A model generated the notes under the pieces. It searched no databases and was not told where the DNA came from. It saw only the letters and a list, made by a program, of their open reading frames with translations. 64,000 bases of DNA from Symsagittifera roscoffensis. Lineage: Eukaryota > Xenacoelomorpha > Acoela > Convolutidae. A program made the position numbers and the translations under genes. Shown piece by piece: positions 44,044 to 54,009 of this stretch. The stretch is taken from contig NC_087069.1 of assembly GCF_963678635.1 (NCBI RefSeq), positions 50,974,938-51,038,937 of the forward strand. The letters are read 5' to 3'. Within the stretch, counting starts at the first letter, position 1. Every line of letters starts with the position of its first letter.

Positions 44044-44740
44044 CTAGAAATGCGTATGCATTAGTGCGGCTTGTGAGTGTCGAATCGATTGCTTTCTGAA
44101 ATTATACTGGCACATCCGTAAGACCTTAAAATCCCGTCTGGAATTGTTATGTTTCGGTGGCGTTACCGCCAATAAGAGTGAAATTACACTGTAATTTGGT
44201 TGTTTTATCCAAAGGAATTGCGAGTATGCGTATCGTAGATCGAGTGTAGAAAATAACGTTTGATTTGAATTGTCGGATTTCACCATTTGTGCGATGTTGT
44301 CCAGGAGTAGATCTATGTTAGGCATTTGATATTTGTTCGTATATAAAAATTTGTTGATCTTTTCTGAATCTAAAGCCAGTTTTACTGTCTGGTCCTTTTA
44401 CTGTCATGACAAGAGTGCTGATAAATTGTTTATCCGAACCTCTGTCCAATTTAATAATGTGTTTCTGGTCTATCAGCTTGTTTAAATCCGCTTCGACCCA
44501 CTCCTGTAGCTGTATTGGTATACGTCGGCCCTTTTGCTGAATTGGGTTGAACTCCTTGATAGATTGAGCTTTCATTACATGGTATTTCGAATTTCCTATT
44601 CGCACGCATAGTTGTTGAAAACTGTCCTTGACCCAATGTTTAATCTCTGATTTGACCCCTCTCTTTCTTGTACGTTTATTACCTTGTGTGTTTGCTTTTC
44701 TTAGACCAACTTGATACCTATGCGCGGTAATAGGTTTCAT
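44039..44740 (-). pseudogene. Element C: reverse transcriptase fingers and palm
   Basis: Two open frames overlap at 44325. The first (44740-44318) has the N-terminal part: LQEWVEADLNKLIDQKHIIK, then STLVMTVKGPDSK. The second (44325-44044) has MPNIDLLLDNIAQMV and FSTLDLRYAYSQ, where LDL.YAY is the first catalytic block. After a frameshift, AYAFLDGIL (GGC at 44041-44039) stands where the second catalytic block should read FLDDIL, so the second Asp is Gly by one base change. The enzyme would be inactive. Confidence 0.85.
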
Positions 44741-45081
44741 CCTATGGTGTTTTTCTTGTGGTCGTCCACTATAATAAATGGAGCTGTCTGAAGTTTCCAG
44801 ACTCCCGACTCAATTGTTGATACCAGTCTTCCTTTCGGATTTCTTGTTTCGGCGTTGTAACATGCTAGATTCCTAGCTGTATCCTCCGGTGGCATATTTT
44901 CGAAAATTGCTGTCCTTTCTTTTTGTTGTATTCGTTGTGCTGTTTTTTCGTTAAGAAAGGACATTGTGCTGCGCGAGTCGGCAATGGGTAAAATCTCCGT
45001 TGTATTTGTTTTCAATTTAACAATATGTCCATTTAAGTCGTCTTCCGATAATGTGTCTTCGAAAGATTCTGAGATTGCCAT
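44737..45081 (-). pseudogene. Element C: aspartic protease region
   Basis: A 114-codon frame with ILPIADSRSTMSFLNEKTAQ. The position and flanks fit the retroelement protease active site, normally D[ST]G[AS]; here it reads D-S-R-S, one base from D-S-G-S. The product would cut the gag-pol polyprotein in an active element. The frame ends by overlapping the start of the reverse transcriptase frame. Confidence 0.65.
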
Positions 45082-45095
45082 AACCGAAAATTGAT

Positions 45096-45656
45096 CTATC
45101 TTGTAATCACACCATCCTTTTTTGTAGTGAGTTCGGCAAATGCCACGGGGTCGTTGTCCGTCTCTGTGCTTTCTGTTTCTATTTCTTCTTGCTGTTCGTC
45201 GTGTTCGTTTGCCAGATAATTAACGTTCGTGGAAAGGCAAACTTTCGCGAAGTACCATGGTTCAGCGCATTTTGAGCAGATTTTGTCTTTTGCTGGGCTC
45301 GATTGTAGATGATTGGTGCTGTACTGATTTCCGCAGTTGTAGCATTGTTTTTGGTTGTTCGGGTTTGTGTTCCGTTGATGTTGTACCCTTGTGTTTTGTG
45401 TTCCACGCTGATACGGTCGGCCGCGGAAGCCACCCCGGCGTCTCTGTGTATTCTGATTGTTTTGTTGATTGTATCTGTGGCGTGAACTTATGTAGTGTAT
45501 CGGCTCTTGTTTTGTAGTTGTTGTTTGGCCTCCGAACGGGTTTTTTTCATAGTTCGACTGTGTTCTATCACTTTTTCTCGTCGTATCGCGTATTCGTATG
45601 CATCCTGTGGGACCCGTGTTTGAGCTAGCAATTCTTGCACAATCTATCATGGTCAA
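45096..45656 (-). pseudogene. Element C: gag C-terminus with zinc knuckles
   Basis: A 186-codon frame. The middle is Arg/Gly/Gln/Asn-rich (RRRGGFRGRPYQRGTQN), typical of RNA-binding gag nucleocapsid. It is followed by two knuckles, CYNCG...SPAKDK and CSKCAEPWYFAKVC. In the second knuckle the zinc-binding His is Tyr (TAC), and in the first the 'CPAK' Cys is Ser. The capsid part of gag, expected at higher coordinates, was not recognised. Confidence 0.75.
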
Positions 45657-46742
45657 TCGTCAAGCGTTTACCAAGGTTAATCATCAATAACATAAATTTT
45701 ATTAACATAGATAATTTATAAACACAAATGAAGTTCATACGAAGTTTTGTCAACCCATGCCGGATGATAGGGACAATACGGTAAAAAGAATTCCCAATTA
45801 TGTTGCTTTTCTAAGCAGACGATATGTGATGGATGAAACCCCAGCCAAGCGATTTTGGTTTAAAAACACTCAACGAAATTCGAGAAAAACAGAAAAACAC
45901 ATGTCGAGAAACAAGCCTCAAAGCTTTGGCGTTAAGTAGATTGGATTGATAATACAAGAGATTGTTAAAACTACCTGATTAAGGGTCAGAGGAAACAACC
46001 ATTTCGGCGCTAGACGGACAATCCATGCAACAAATGAACTCTCAAAAAAAGTGGAGAAGATAACCATTAGTCCAAAATAATCGGTGGACTTTTTGCCGAC
46101 AAAACAGGAATTTTTGTAGCTCAAATAAAAACCAGAAAAAACTTTACCGATAAAAGCAGGGATTTGTAGTAATGAGCAACTTCAGAGAGGACTAGCGCCT
46201 GAACAGACAAATACAGTGAAAAGTCATTCGAATGTGACCTGTATGACCTTACCTCCACCTTCATTGAGGGGGATTACGGGAAGCTACAGGAATTATACTA
46301 ACAAATTTGATTGCTATCTTTAATGAAAAGAGCAAAGAGTAAGGTACAACAAGCGCGCTAGAATTCATCGCGGTATCTGCCAAACCACTCGGATCCTTCA
46401 TTATCTCAACACATCAATACTCGTTTGACTTTTTAGTTTGACAGATGTGTCCAATATATGTCCAAGGTTGATTGATTGAAAGAAAAACAAGCCTACGCAC
46501 GATCAATCCCGAGATGCAAGGGGAAATCTATCAGACCCGACCACAAGGCAATGGTCAGCTGGCAAGTGTACTACGACGCTGGATAAAGCAGTAACGAGAG
46601 GAAAAGGACGATATGGAGGAGTATTGATACAGGATTTCGAAGTTTTTCTTTTACGAGAAAAACAGGAGCTGTTAGATCAGTGACGGTCTTGTGGTACGAT
46701 ATTGACAGAAACTTGATTTTTCATCAATGGCACTATCAAACC
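45657..46742. other. Region upstream of element C
   Basis: This should contain gag capsid and the 5' LTR of element C, but I cannot recognise them. A 60-codon plus-strand frame at 45757-45939 has no known motif. Sequence at 46240-46660 is less AT-rich and may be old element DNA. Confidence 0.35.
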
Positions 46743-47064
46743 CAGGGGCGGATCTAAGATTTTCTCGAGCGGGGGGGGGGGGCGGATTTTCAAAAGTTTT
46801 CTAAATTTTGGACCACTTTTATTTAGGCCGACCAAATTGATTTTTCGAGCTCTCCTAAGCCAGTGAAAAGACGCTGTTTTGGGCACTTTTTAGAAAATTT
46901 TAACAAGAAAAATCGCGTTCGTTTCTTTGGCGCTCGCTCCCCTTCAACGTTAGTATATATTGGCGCCGCAGGCGCCTTTAGAAAAAGTTTAAGTGTCGTT
47001 TGGCCAAAAATAGATTTGTTAAAAAGTACCTTTGAGTTGGCAGAGAGTCGAATCAACCAAACCC

Positions 47065-47095
<31 letters not shown>

Positions 47096-47106
47096 ATCCA
47101 CCCCTG
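46743..47106. mobile_element. Non-autonomous hAT-type element with 8-bp target duplication
   Basis: The left end caggggcggatctaag (46743) and right end tccacccctg (47097-47106) are inverted repeats of the common hAT type. The flanking 8-mers atcaaacc (46735-46742) and atcagacc (47107-47114) match at 7 of 8, the size hAT elements make. Poly-G (46772-46784) and a poly-C/poly-A run (47062-47097) sit just inside the ends. It has no transposase frame. Confidence 0.85.
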
Positions 47107-49135
47107 ATCAGACCTCACTGTTTCTAGATCTTATGACCATATGGGTTTACTGAAGCTTAGCTTTGAAAGGTTACCTAACAAAATTTGCACAATTTTGACT
47201 GGCCTCGAACTTGCGAGAGATGGATAAAATTGACATGATGAATGTGCGACCTACGATAAAAACATGAAAACGTATAATACATTCTCTTAAGACCAATGTG
47301 TACCCAAACAAATGGCAGATCGAAACTGTTCATTGTTTGACCCCGCCTACTCATTGTTGTTTGAGAGAAAACTGATTGTTACAAAACCCTAACCATCGCA
47401 AAAAAAAACGAACTCATTGGGACTGCCGTCAAAAATAAATATTGTTTCATAATTATCAAACAAAAAACTTTTTTGAAGTCGCTTTCAACGAGATGCTGGA
47501 TAATGACAAGTAATTGGGAGCTAAATCAGCATCTTCTGTGACTACGTCAAGCGTAGTATACCTTCAACTATTGATTAGGTTATTTACATCATAATTAATA
47601 GATTGGTCTTCCGGCTAAAAATTTCTTAAAGTTTTTCAGTTCGTAATTTTTTTCTCCCATTTCAACTGAGTTCACTCGCGTCAAGTGCTGTGAGTCAATG
47701 CAATGATCAGTTCTTGTATATGTGATCAGTTCCTGTTAAAGGTTGAATTACTTTTACAACTAAAGTTTGATTGTTCGTCCTGTTTTTTTGCGGATGTTGA
47801 TTTTCTGTTGATCAAGTCTTGCTACTCCTGTTTCATCAAAAGTTCTGCAATTTTTTACGATTGTGTTTGCTTCATTGTAGTATCTGCTTGCTATGAGATG
47901 ATTGAGAGCGTTTGAGTTGCTCCAAATTTTGTGTCTTGTCAACTTGGCTGCCGTTGCTCCTCTGGTGGTTTTTTCGATGCTATTCGTCGATAGGGATTCT
48001 TGAAAACTTTGACTCTCTTGAAAATTCTCTATTCAATTTTATTTTTCTTTTTACGGTCTGTGCTTAAAGATTTTAAAAATATATATCACTACGAACTGTT
48101 TGAATCGATGTGGTTTGCAACTTTGCACTTATTTTTTGGAGTGATTTTTGGAATAAAGTTTAATTTGAGTGGTTTAAAATCAATTTATTTTGATACAAAA
48201 ATTAGAATTTAAAATCAATTTCAAACAATTTTAAATCAATTTATACTCATATTTTGGTATTTGGTTTTGATTCTTAATTCAAGCAGATTTCAATAACACT
48301 TTTTGCATTTCACCTTAAGTTTTTTTTTCATTTGTTTGTCAGTTGCTCAAAAAAACTGCCCACTAAAAATATATGAAATGCATTTGTATTCAACTTAAAT
48401 CTGAAAAATGTGAAAAACAACTGCTGTATTGTTTTTTGGCTTTTAGAAACATTTGGATGTTCCAGACAACTTTGAGCGGTTTCTTACATCGTTAAATCTG
48501 TTGTTGAAAATGGCACTGGGAAGTTGATTTTCAAAATTTGGTTGCAAGTTTTGACATTTTTCGCGACTTGATGATGCCAAATTCTACCAAAAGGGTGACC
48601 TACTCGCTGCTCATTGATTCAAAGTCCACAACTTCCCCGGAGTCGAAAAGATGATATTTGCAGATTCTCTGGTGAACAGAAGGTCTTCTCATCATTTTCA
48701 AAAATTTTACCGATGTTCAAAACCAAATTCGTGAATGAATTAGGCAAAATTAAGAACAAATTTACGTTAGAAACGACAATAGGGTGATATAAATGAGAAC
48801 AATTTTATATTGGAACGAAAAAATTGGTGACCTGTTCTAAGTGCCTTGAAATTTAAGGACCTTATTTTTCACACACGCAAACACTTTTCGTTTTTGATTC
48901 GCTGAATCAAAATATCCTTCAATCATCAGAAAGTTTATGGAATATTTCTGCATAACTTACTGAACTTCAAGACTGCCCGAACATCCTTCTACTGCAATTA
49001 TTGCCTTTGTCCGAAGTGTGGGAAAAGACAAAGCTCTTAGATAACCTTGAGGTGACTTCGCAAAGTGATCATATATTTCCTCCTGCACCGCGTCCTGATA
49101 TGGTCGGCAGTAAATGTTTCTAGTCGTTCAATGGT
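47107..49135. other. Intergenic region without recognised genes
   Basis: AT-rich, with no frame worth calling. A direct repeat of gatcagttc(ct)tg is at 47704-47740. From about 48950 scattered coding-like pieces lead into the frame at 49136, but none is readable with confidence. Confidence 0.4.
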
Positions 49136-49723
49136 TTGTCGGCGGTAGCACGAGAACTCATTAAGCTAGCAAATTACATATATAGTCATTTTTCTTCTGC
49201 CATCTTCGTTATTTCTGTGGAAAACCAGAAACAATATCTGCTGAACAAGCAGTCACAGCGATTTGGCATAGAGCTGAGATTACCTCAACTGTGGCGCAAA
49301 CTAAAGCATCTTCATCAAAAAAAAATGGGCCGATGCGATCACAAAATTGGGGAAGAAAGCAAAACCTTTTTAACTGAAGATGCAAAATCAGACAGAAAAA
49401 GATTCCCTCATGGTGTAAAGGCTGTTGAGGGTTTTGAGTTAAGTGAAATGATTGATATTCTCACTGACGTAAAAGTTAATGCGGGAAACTACAAAAAAAA
49501 ACAAGAATTTTTTCAGCATGAAGTTGTTGACTCTATGTTTCGAGAGAGCTGCAGGAAGCTAACGGAACACACCATCAATCATTTTTTTACTCTGCTCATG
49601 GCAGCGGATCAAAAAACTGAAAAAGAGCTTCGCGGTAAACAGCTTCGCCGTGAAAAGCTTCTCCGTAAAAGAGCTTCGCCATTCAGCCTCCATCGACATC
49701 TGCTTGAGAAAGATCAAAACTAA
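49136..49723 (+). CDS. Unrecognised basic protein near the second polymerase remnant
   Basis: A frame of 195 codons. The first ATG is at 49325 (MGRCDHKIGEESKTF), giving about 132 residues; the earlier part has no ATG. The central part reads FPHGVKAVEGFELSEMIDIL and VNAGNYKKKQEFFQHEVVDS. The C-terminus is very basic and internally repetitive (KELRGKQLRREKLLRKRASP), from a roughly 16-bp DNA repeat agcttcgccgtgaaa at 49625-49684. It lies just upstream of the second PolB remnant on the same strand, so it may be a gene of a second Polinton. I recognise no family. Confidence 0.4.
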   Translation: MSAVARELIKLANYIYSHFSSAIFVISVENQKQYLLNKQSQRFGIELRLPQLWRKLKHLHQKKMGRCDHKIGEESKTFLTEDAKSDRKRFPHGVKAVEGFELSEMIDILTDVKVNAGNYKKKQEFFQHEVVDSMFRESCRKLTEHTINHFFTLLMAADQKTEKELRGKQLRREKLLRKRASPFSLHRHLLEKDQN

Positions 49724-50009
49724 AAGGAAAAACGACGTTTTCATGATGCCTTAATGATACAAATCAGAACGTGAATGAGCGTAAAAACAAACGTTTAAAC
49801 AACCACCAGAGAAAGAACTGTAAACTAAAAAGGAATTCGAAAAGAACATCAGATGAATATCAACAGATTAGAAAAACTGAGCTACTGTAACTCGTCTCCG
49901 CCACAGGCAATGTCGGAAAGTCTGACAGGAGGGGAAATCTTTTTTACTATAAGCGAATAATTTCACTTTAAAATTATTCACTGCTCTGAAGGGAGGTTCA
50001 CTTGTTGAT

Positions 50010-51190
50010 TACCACGACTTGTACTGGAGTTGATGATTCATTGTTTGCGTCTGACTATGAAGTCTTCTGTGGAATTTGCTACATACGCATGAAATGATGG
50101 ATTGCACTTGTTACTTCGCGACAAGCAAATTTTTTAGAGACGCTATTTTGAAATTTTGTGAATCAGACCTACAATCCTAAAGAGCCTTTACTGTAAATCA
50201 ATAGAAGATGTGTGTTGTTACATATTTTGAAAAAAAAAGTTTGTCAAAACAAAATTACTCAAAACAAAATACTTGTAGATATCTTTGACAATTCATTATA
50301 TACAAAAACGTACCGAGACATAAACAGAAAAACTAAAAAGTGTTTAAAATTTTTTATATCATCAATTCGTGCAAACCCATGCATGCATCGTTGGCAAAAA
50401 TGTGAAAACTTACATACTTTTTTTCTGATGGAGAGTTGTGATTGAAAACAACTGGGTCACTAACTGAAAAAATCAGTATAATTAACCGAAGGAGACACTA
50501 TCTCTGCACATGTTTCAATTCGTTGAAAATTTTTTCAAAAAACTTGTCATCACTGCAGGCTATGGGGGTAAGTTTTGTATGAGAGGAAATAATTGTTACC
50601 AGAAGCGAATACAGTCACTGTGAAAATATTCTCACATTTTCATCGACTACCCTTATGATTCCTCTCCTAATGTAAAAGAACTTACTTCAAGGAGCAAAGA
50701 GAAGGTCATCATCATGCTAAATGTGGGAATTATCACGCTGCTTGAAGTGACAAAGCTTCTGCCGACTTTGCAAACTAATGAATTTTATGTTTTGGCCATT
50801 AATTTCTAAACTGAACCAAATGTTCGGAAGGATGAAAGCTCACCTCGCAAACGTTCTTCAGCTCAGCCAGAGTAACTGGATGACACCAATGGTTGGACTC
50901 AACAACCTCCACCAAAAATTCTCTATTGAATAATTTTCATTATAGCTTTTAAAAGCTGGTCATTAAATCAACATTCGATAAGAAAACCAGTTAGTGTGAT
51001 ATACTCTACTGCGTCAAAATATAATTCTGAACACAATGAAGGGCGTTATTATTAATGATGTTCAATTGGCTACAAAATGCTTTTAATTAAAGATTTGCTA
51101 TAGGTTGAAGTTTGTTTTGAAAACTAAATATGAGCCGATCAGAGAATTGGTCGACCTAAAATCAAAATCACACTGTGTTTTCTACAAGGG
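50010..51190 (+). pseudogene. Second Polinton family B DNA polymerase remnant
   Basis: Fragments in order match the polymerase at 25891-27404. A piece with tggattgcacttgttacttcgcgac (near 50097) corresponds to 26199. TKLLPTLQTNEFYVL is near 50750. LQLSQSNWMTPMVGLNNLHQ is near 50860 (the 'QS.W..P...LN' block). FVLKTKYEPIRELVDLKSK is near 51110. All frames are broken and motifs for catalysis are missing. It is far more decayed than the first copy and most likely a separate insertion. Confidence 0.65.
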
Positions 51191-51480
51191 AGAGTAAGTA
51201 ATGTTATTGAAACCCCCACAACCCTTCATCTTCCGCACCCTACCCCCATCAATTACAGAAAAAACAATCGATTCAGGCCATATAATTGTTCTTTCTATGA
51301 TATTATTATAAAATTCGAACCTTTTGGAGAGTAGTAAATTTGCTATTTTAAAACTAAAAATCAACTTTTGTTCTGTTTAGATTAAATTTTGAAACAATTT
51401 TCAGAAATGGAGGTCTGTGGGATAACTCAAAGGTACGCTGTAGGAAAGATCAAATGATTATGTATCATGTCACCTGTAGC
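51191..51480. other. Spacer
   Basis: AT-rich sequence with a C-rich part near 51210-51250 similar in style to 27410-27450 (cacccttc...ccccattcc), the same place after the polymerase remnant in both loci. That supports their common origin. There are no genes. Confidence 0.4.
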
Positions 51481-51532
51481 TGAGCTCACTGCAATAATGA
51501 AAATATGGTATTTCAGGTTGATCCATTTGATG

Positions 51533-51758
51533 TCATTTGGACAATCAGACGAAATAGAATTTAATGCAATTCCTCGGCTGTGAAGTGCGCTTATTTGGTG
51601 AACAAAGGCAAGGTTTTCAGTAAGAGACGGAAACATAACAGATGAAAAGTGCGTTGTTGTAGCCTCTTACCGAAAACCTTGCTTTTGTTCACTAGTTAAG
51701 CGTACTTTACAGCCGAGGAGCCGCATTCAATTCTATTTCGTCTGATTGTCCAAATTAC
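51533..51758. repeat. Long inverted repeat (hairpin) of about 95-bp arms
   Basis: 51533-51627 and 51664-51758 are reverse complements with few mismatches: cctcggctgtgaagtgcgct on the left faces the complement of agcgtactttacagccgagg on the right. The loop is about 36 bases. The left arm is the original direct-repeat sequence (also at 54069-54150); the right arm is an inverted copy added only in this unit. A transcript would fold into a long hairpin. Confidence 0.8.
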
Positions 51759-52130
51759 ATGAAATTGACCAAACGATTGACCTCCGGATTGACCTCCATA
51801 CACCGAAAACGCTTATAATACAATTACATACATCAAGTGTTCGGAAAAATGCTTGTCATACAGTTTTCATACAATTTCAAAAAAAGACATCCACTATTTT
51901 TTAGGTTCATCTGATGGCAATATGTAAATGAGAGATAATCATGATCTGTTCTGATCTAGGACAACTAAATAAAAAACTGTAGGGAATATAACATAGCACT
52001 CGAGTAGAGACAGATGCGTGGAAGGAGTGAAGATTGATGGTAGAGTGGAGTGTGTGCTAGATTAACCAATGGAATGAGATTGAAATCCAGTGACGGTATA
52101 GGTTTAGTCTCATAGGTAGATGCAAATATA

Positions 52131-52630
52131 TTAGATGAAGCCACTTGTACGAACACGGCGACTCAGAATACAATTATCAGCGCAATATCCATCTACTTTC
52201 CCCACTCTAACAGACATCCTTTTGAGTCCATTTCTGTCCAGACGAGCGATGTCTTCATCCCTCACCTTCTGTGACGTCATACCCCCAAATCCCAACATCT
52301 CCCTCCATGCACTCTCCATGTCAAACAACACACTCTAACTCACACTCTCTGCCTTCGCCCTCTCCTCATCAGTTGCGTCTATGTGACTGTTGTAGTATGA
52401 CGTGCGGAGAGTGTAGAAGTGCATGCTGTAGGGGTAGTCTGTCTTGCTCATCCACTCCGCTGTCTCACCAACTCCATCTTTACACTTGACACAAAAGTCA
52501 AAGGTAACCAAACTGCTATTTGTAAAAACAGCGATGAACCAAATTCTCCCTGAATTTGCATTCTCTACGACTTCTCTGATCTCCTGTGCTGTTTCCTCTG
52601 TGCCCTTCCCTTTTGATCCTCTCAACCTTT
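52131..52630 (-). pseudogene. Duplicated host-like gene, broken copy
   Basis: Paralogue of 55163-54612. The frame reads RGSKGKGTEETAQEIREVV, CKDGVGETAEWMSKTDYPY, ATDEERAKAESVS, then an in-frame TAG at 52337-52335 where the other copy has AAG (Lys). It continues VLFDMESAWREMLGFGGMTS to TAG 52131-52133. No coiled-coil exon was found upstream of it. With one stop and no visible 5' exon it is probably a pseudogene. Function of the family is unknown. Confidence 0.65.
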
Positions 52631-52660
52631 GTAATTTTTGTACAAATTTGGGTTACTCAT

Positions 52661-53494
52661 TGAGAAAAAACTGAGGAGTTGAATCATGGAGTTTGATGTA
52701 GAAATTTCACTAAATGTTGCTCTGTGTGCTCAATTGATTTGAGATTCCTACTTAAATTCTCCCTGAAATGAACACAAAAACAAATTAGTTACACAAATAA
52801 AAAGTTGAAAAGGGATAGTTTTGATTAATTTTACTTCACTCTCCCAAAAATTACAATTAATTTCACTATTTTCCGGAAGTTTCAATAAGAAGTCATCTAT
52901 TATTAACTTTTTTTTCAAATTTTTGTATCATTGTCTAAGTATATTTTAAAACTAGATCAGATGCGACAAAAAATTTAACCAAAACCTAAGAATTCTGCAA
53001 TTTTTTTCCAAATACTTTATTTTTTTGCAATTTTTTTTGCCAAAAATTTGATTTTTTTGAAGTTTCAGTAGGTTCTAGTATAGCTTTAGAAAGTTTTCTC
53101 ATATTTTCAAACATATAAAACAGTAATCGAAACATCTAAATTGTAGGAGTAAGCTAAGAAACGCAAGTATCGGCAAAATCGAGCCCCAAAAATTTCGGGC
53201 GCCGAAAACTTTTCTGAAACTTACCATCTCAAACCTTGCCATCTTAATACATAGGAAACTTAATCCCTATCTTAATACATAGGGAAATCTATTCCCTATC
53301 TTAATTAGTAGGTTGCTCACCGGATACTCTATAGCCTATGTTAATACATGGGGGTCAGCAATCAACCCCCCCTCCTGATCGCCTCACTCATATACTACTC
53401 CAATGGATATAAAACGATCTGAATTGCCTTAGAGGTGTCTTTCACGAATCATATAACCAATGTAAGAAAATTTTAATTTTTGGCAACATTTTTC
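52661..53494. other. Spacer with a short tandem repeat
   Basis: AT-rich. At 53237-53350 a 27-29-bp unit (ccctatcttaatacatagg) occurs three to four times in degenerate form. No gene is seen. Confidence 0.5.
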
Positions 53495-53850
53495 AACGAT
53501 GATTATCAGACATTGATCAAAGAATACATAAACACGACATACAAAAGAAACAAGAGTTTTCAGCAATTTTGAGGGAAAAAATTATTAAGCGAGAAGGGAA
53601 AAAATCCAGTATTAGTGTATCCAAGACTACGTTACGCACCCAAAAAAGTTCTGAGCGCAAAAGTTTTTTTGAAAAATGTTGATTTTCGTACAAAATTCAA
53701 TTTGCGGTTAAAAAAATACAAAGAAAATTGGGGCAATTTCAAAATTACTTGGAAAAAGTTTTTGTGTCGCCATCAAAAAAATGCTAGGCACAGATATTCT
53801 ATATTTGGAAATTGTATGATAAACTTTTTTTTTCAAAATGCAAAAACCCG
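53495..53850 (+). repeat. Dispersed repeat R, copy 3
   Basis: Same ordered blocks as at 29640 and 39215: attatcagacattgatcaaa, tgtatccaagactacgttac, caattggggcaatttc-like, tgtcgccatcaaaaaaatgc, ttggaaattgtatgataaac. It lies between the two units of the gene duplication. No coding frame is conserved between copies. Confidence 0.7.
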
Positions 53851-54009
53851 GATTTTTATGACCACGTTGTTCTTTTAGAAGCAAACAGCCATAGAAGTTA
53901 GTTTATATCTTTTTTCAACCACTTTTCGAAATTGTGTGAAAATGTATGACAAGTATTTTTCCACACACTTGATGTATGGAATTGTATGATAAACTGTTTT
54001 GGTTTATGG

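Larger units (their letters stand above)
40392..45656 (-). mobile_element. Gypsy-type LTR retrotransposon, element C (minus strand)
   Basis: A nearly full Ty3/Gypsy coding region on the minus strand: gag zinc knuckles (45656-45096), protease (45081-44737), reverse transcriptase (44740-43700), RNase H (about 43700-43200), a spacer, integrase (about 42150-40900) and an acidic tail (40637-40392). LTRs were not identified. Frameshifts are many. Catalytic changes in protease, reverse transcriptase and zinc knuckle show it is dead. Wording of the integrase differs from copies A and B, so it is another lineage. Confidence 0.85.
51470..52660 (-). repeat. Segmental duplication, copy 1
   Basis: The block carrying the gene copy at 52131-52630 and its 3' flank is repeated at about 54010-55160. 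Shared flanks include gtcatttggacaatcagacg (51532 and 54069) and aagattgatggtagagtgga (52030 and 54537). Copy 1 additionally contains the inverted hairpin arm and an extra repeat (51660-51900). The offset is about 2.5 kb. Confidence 0.8.
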
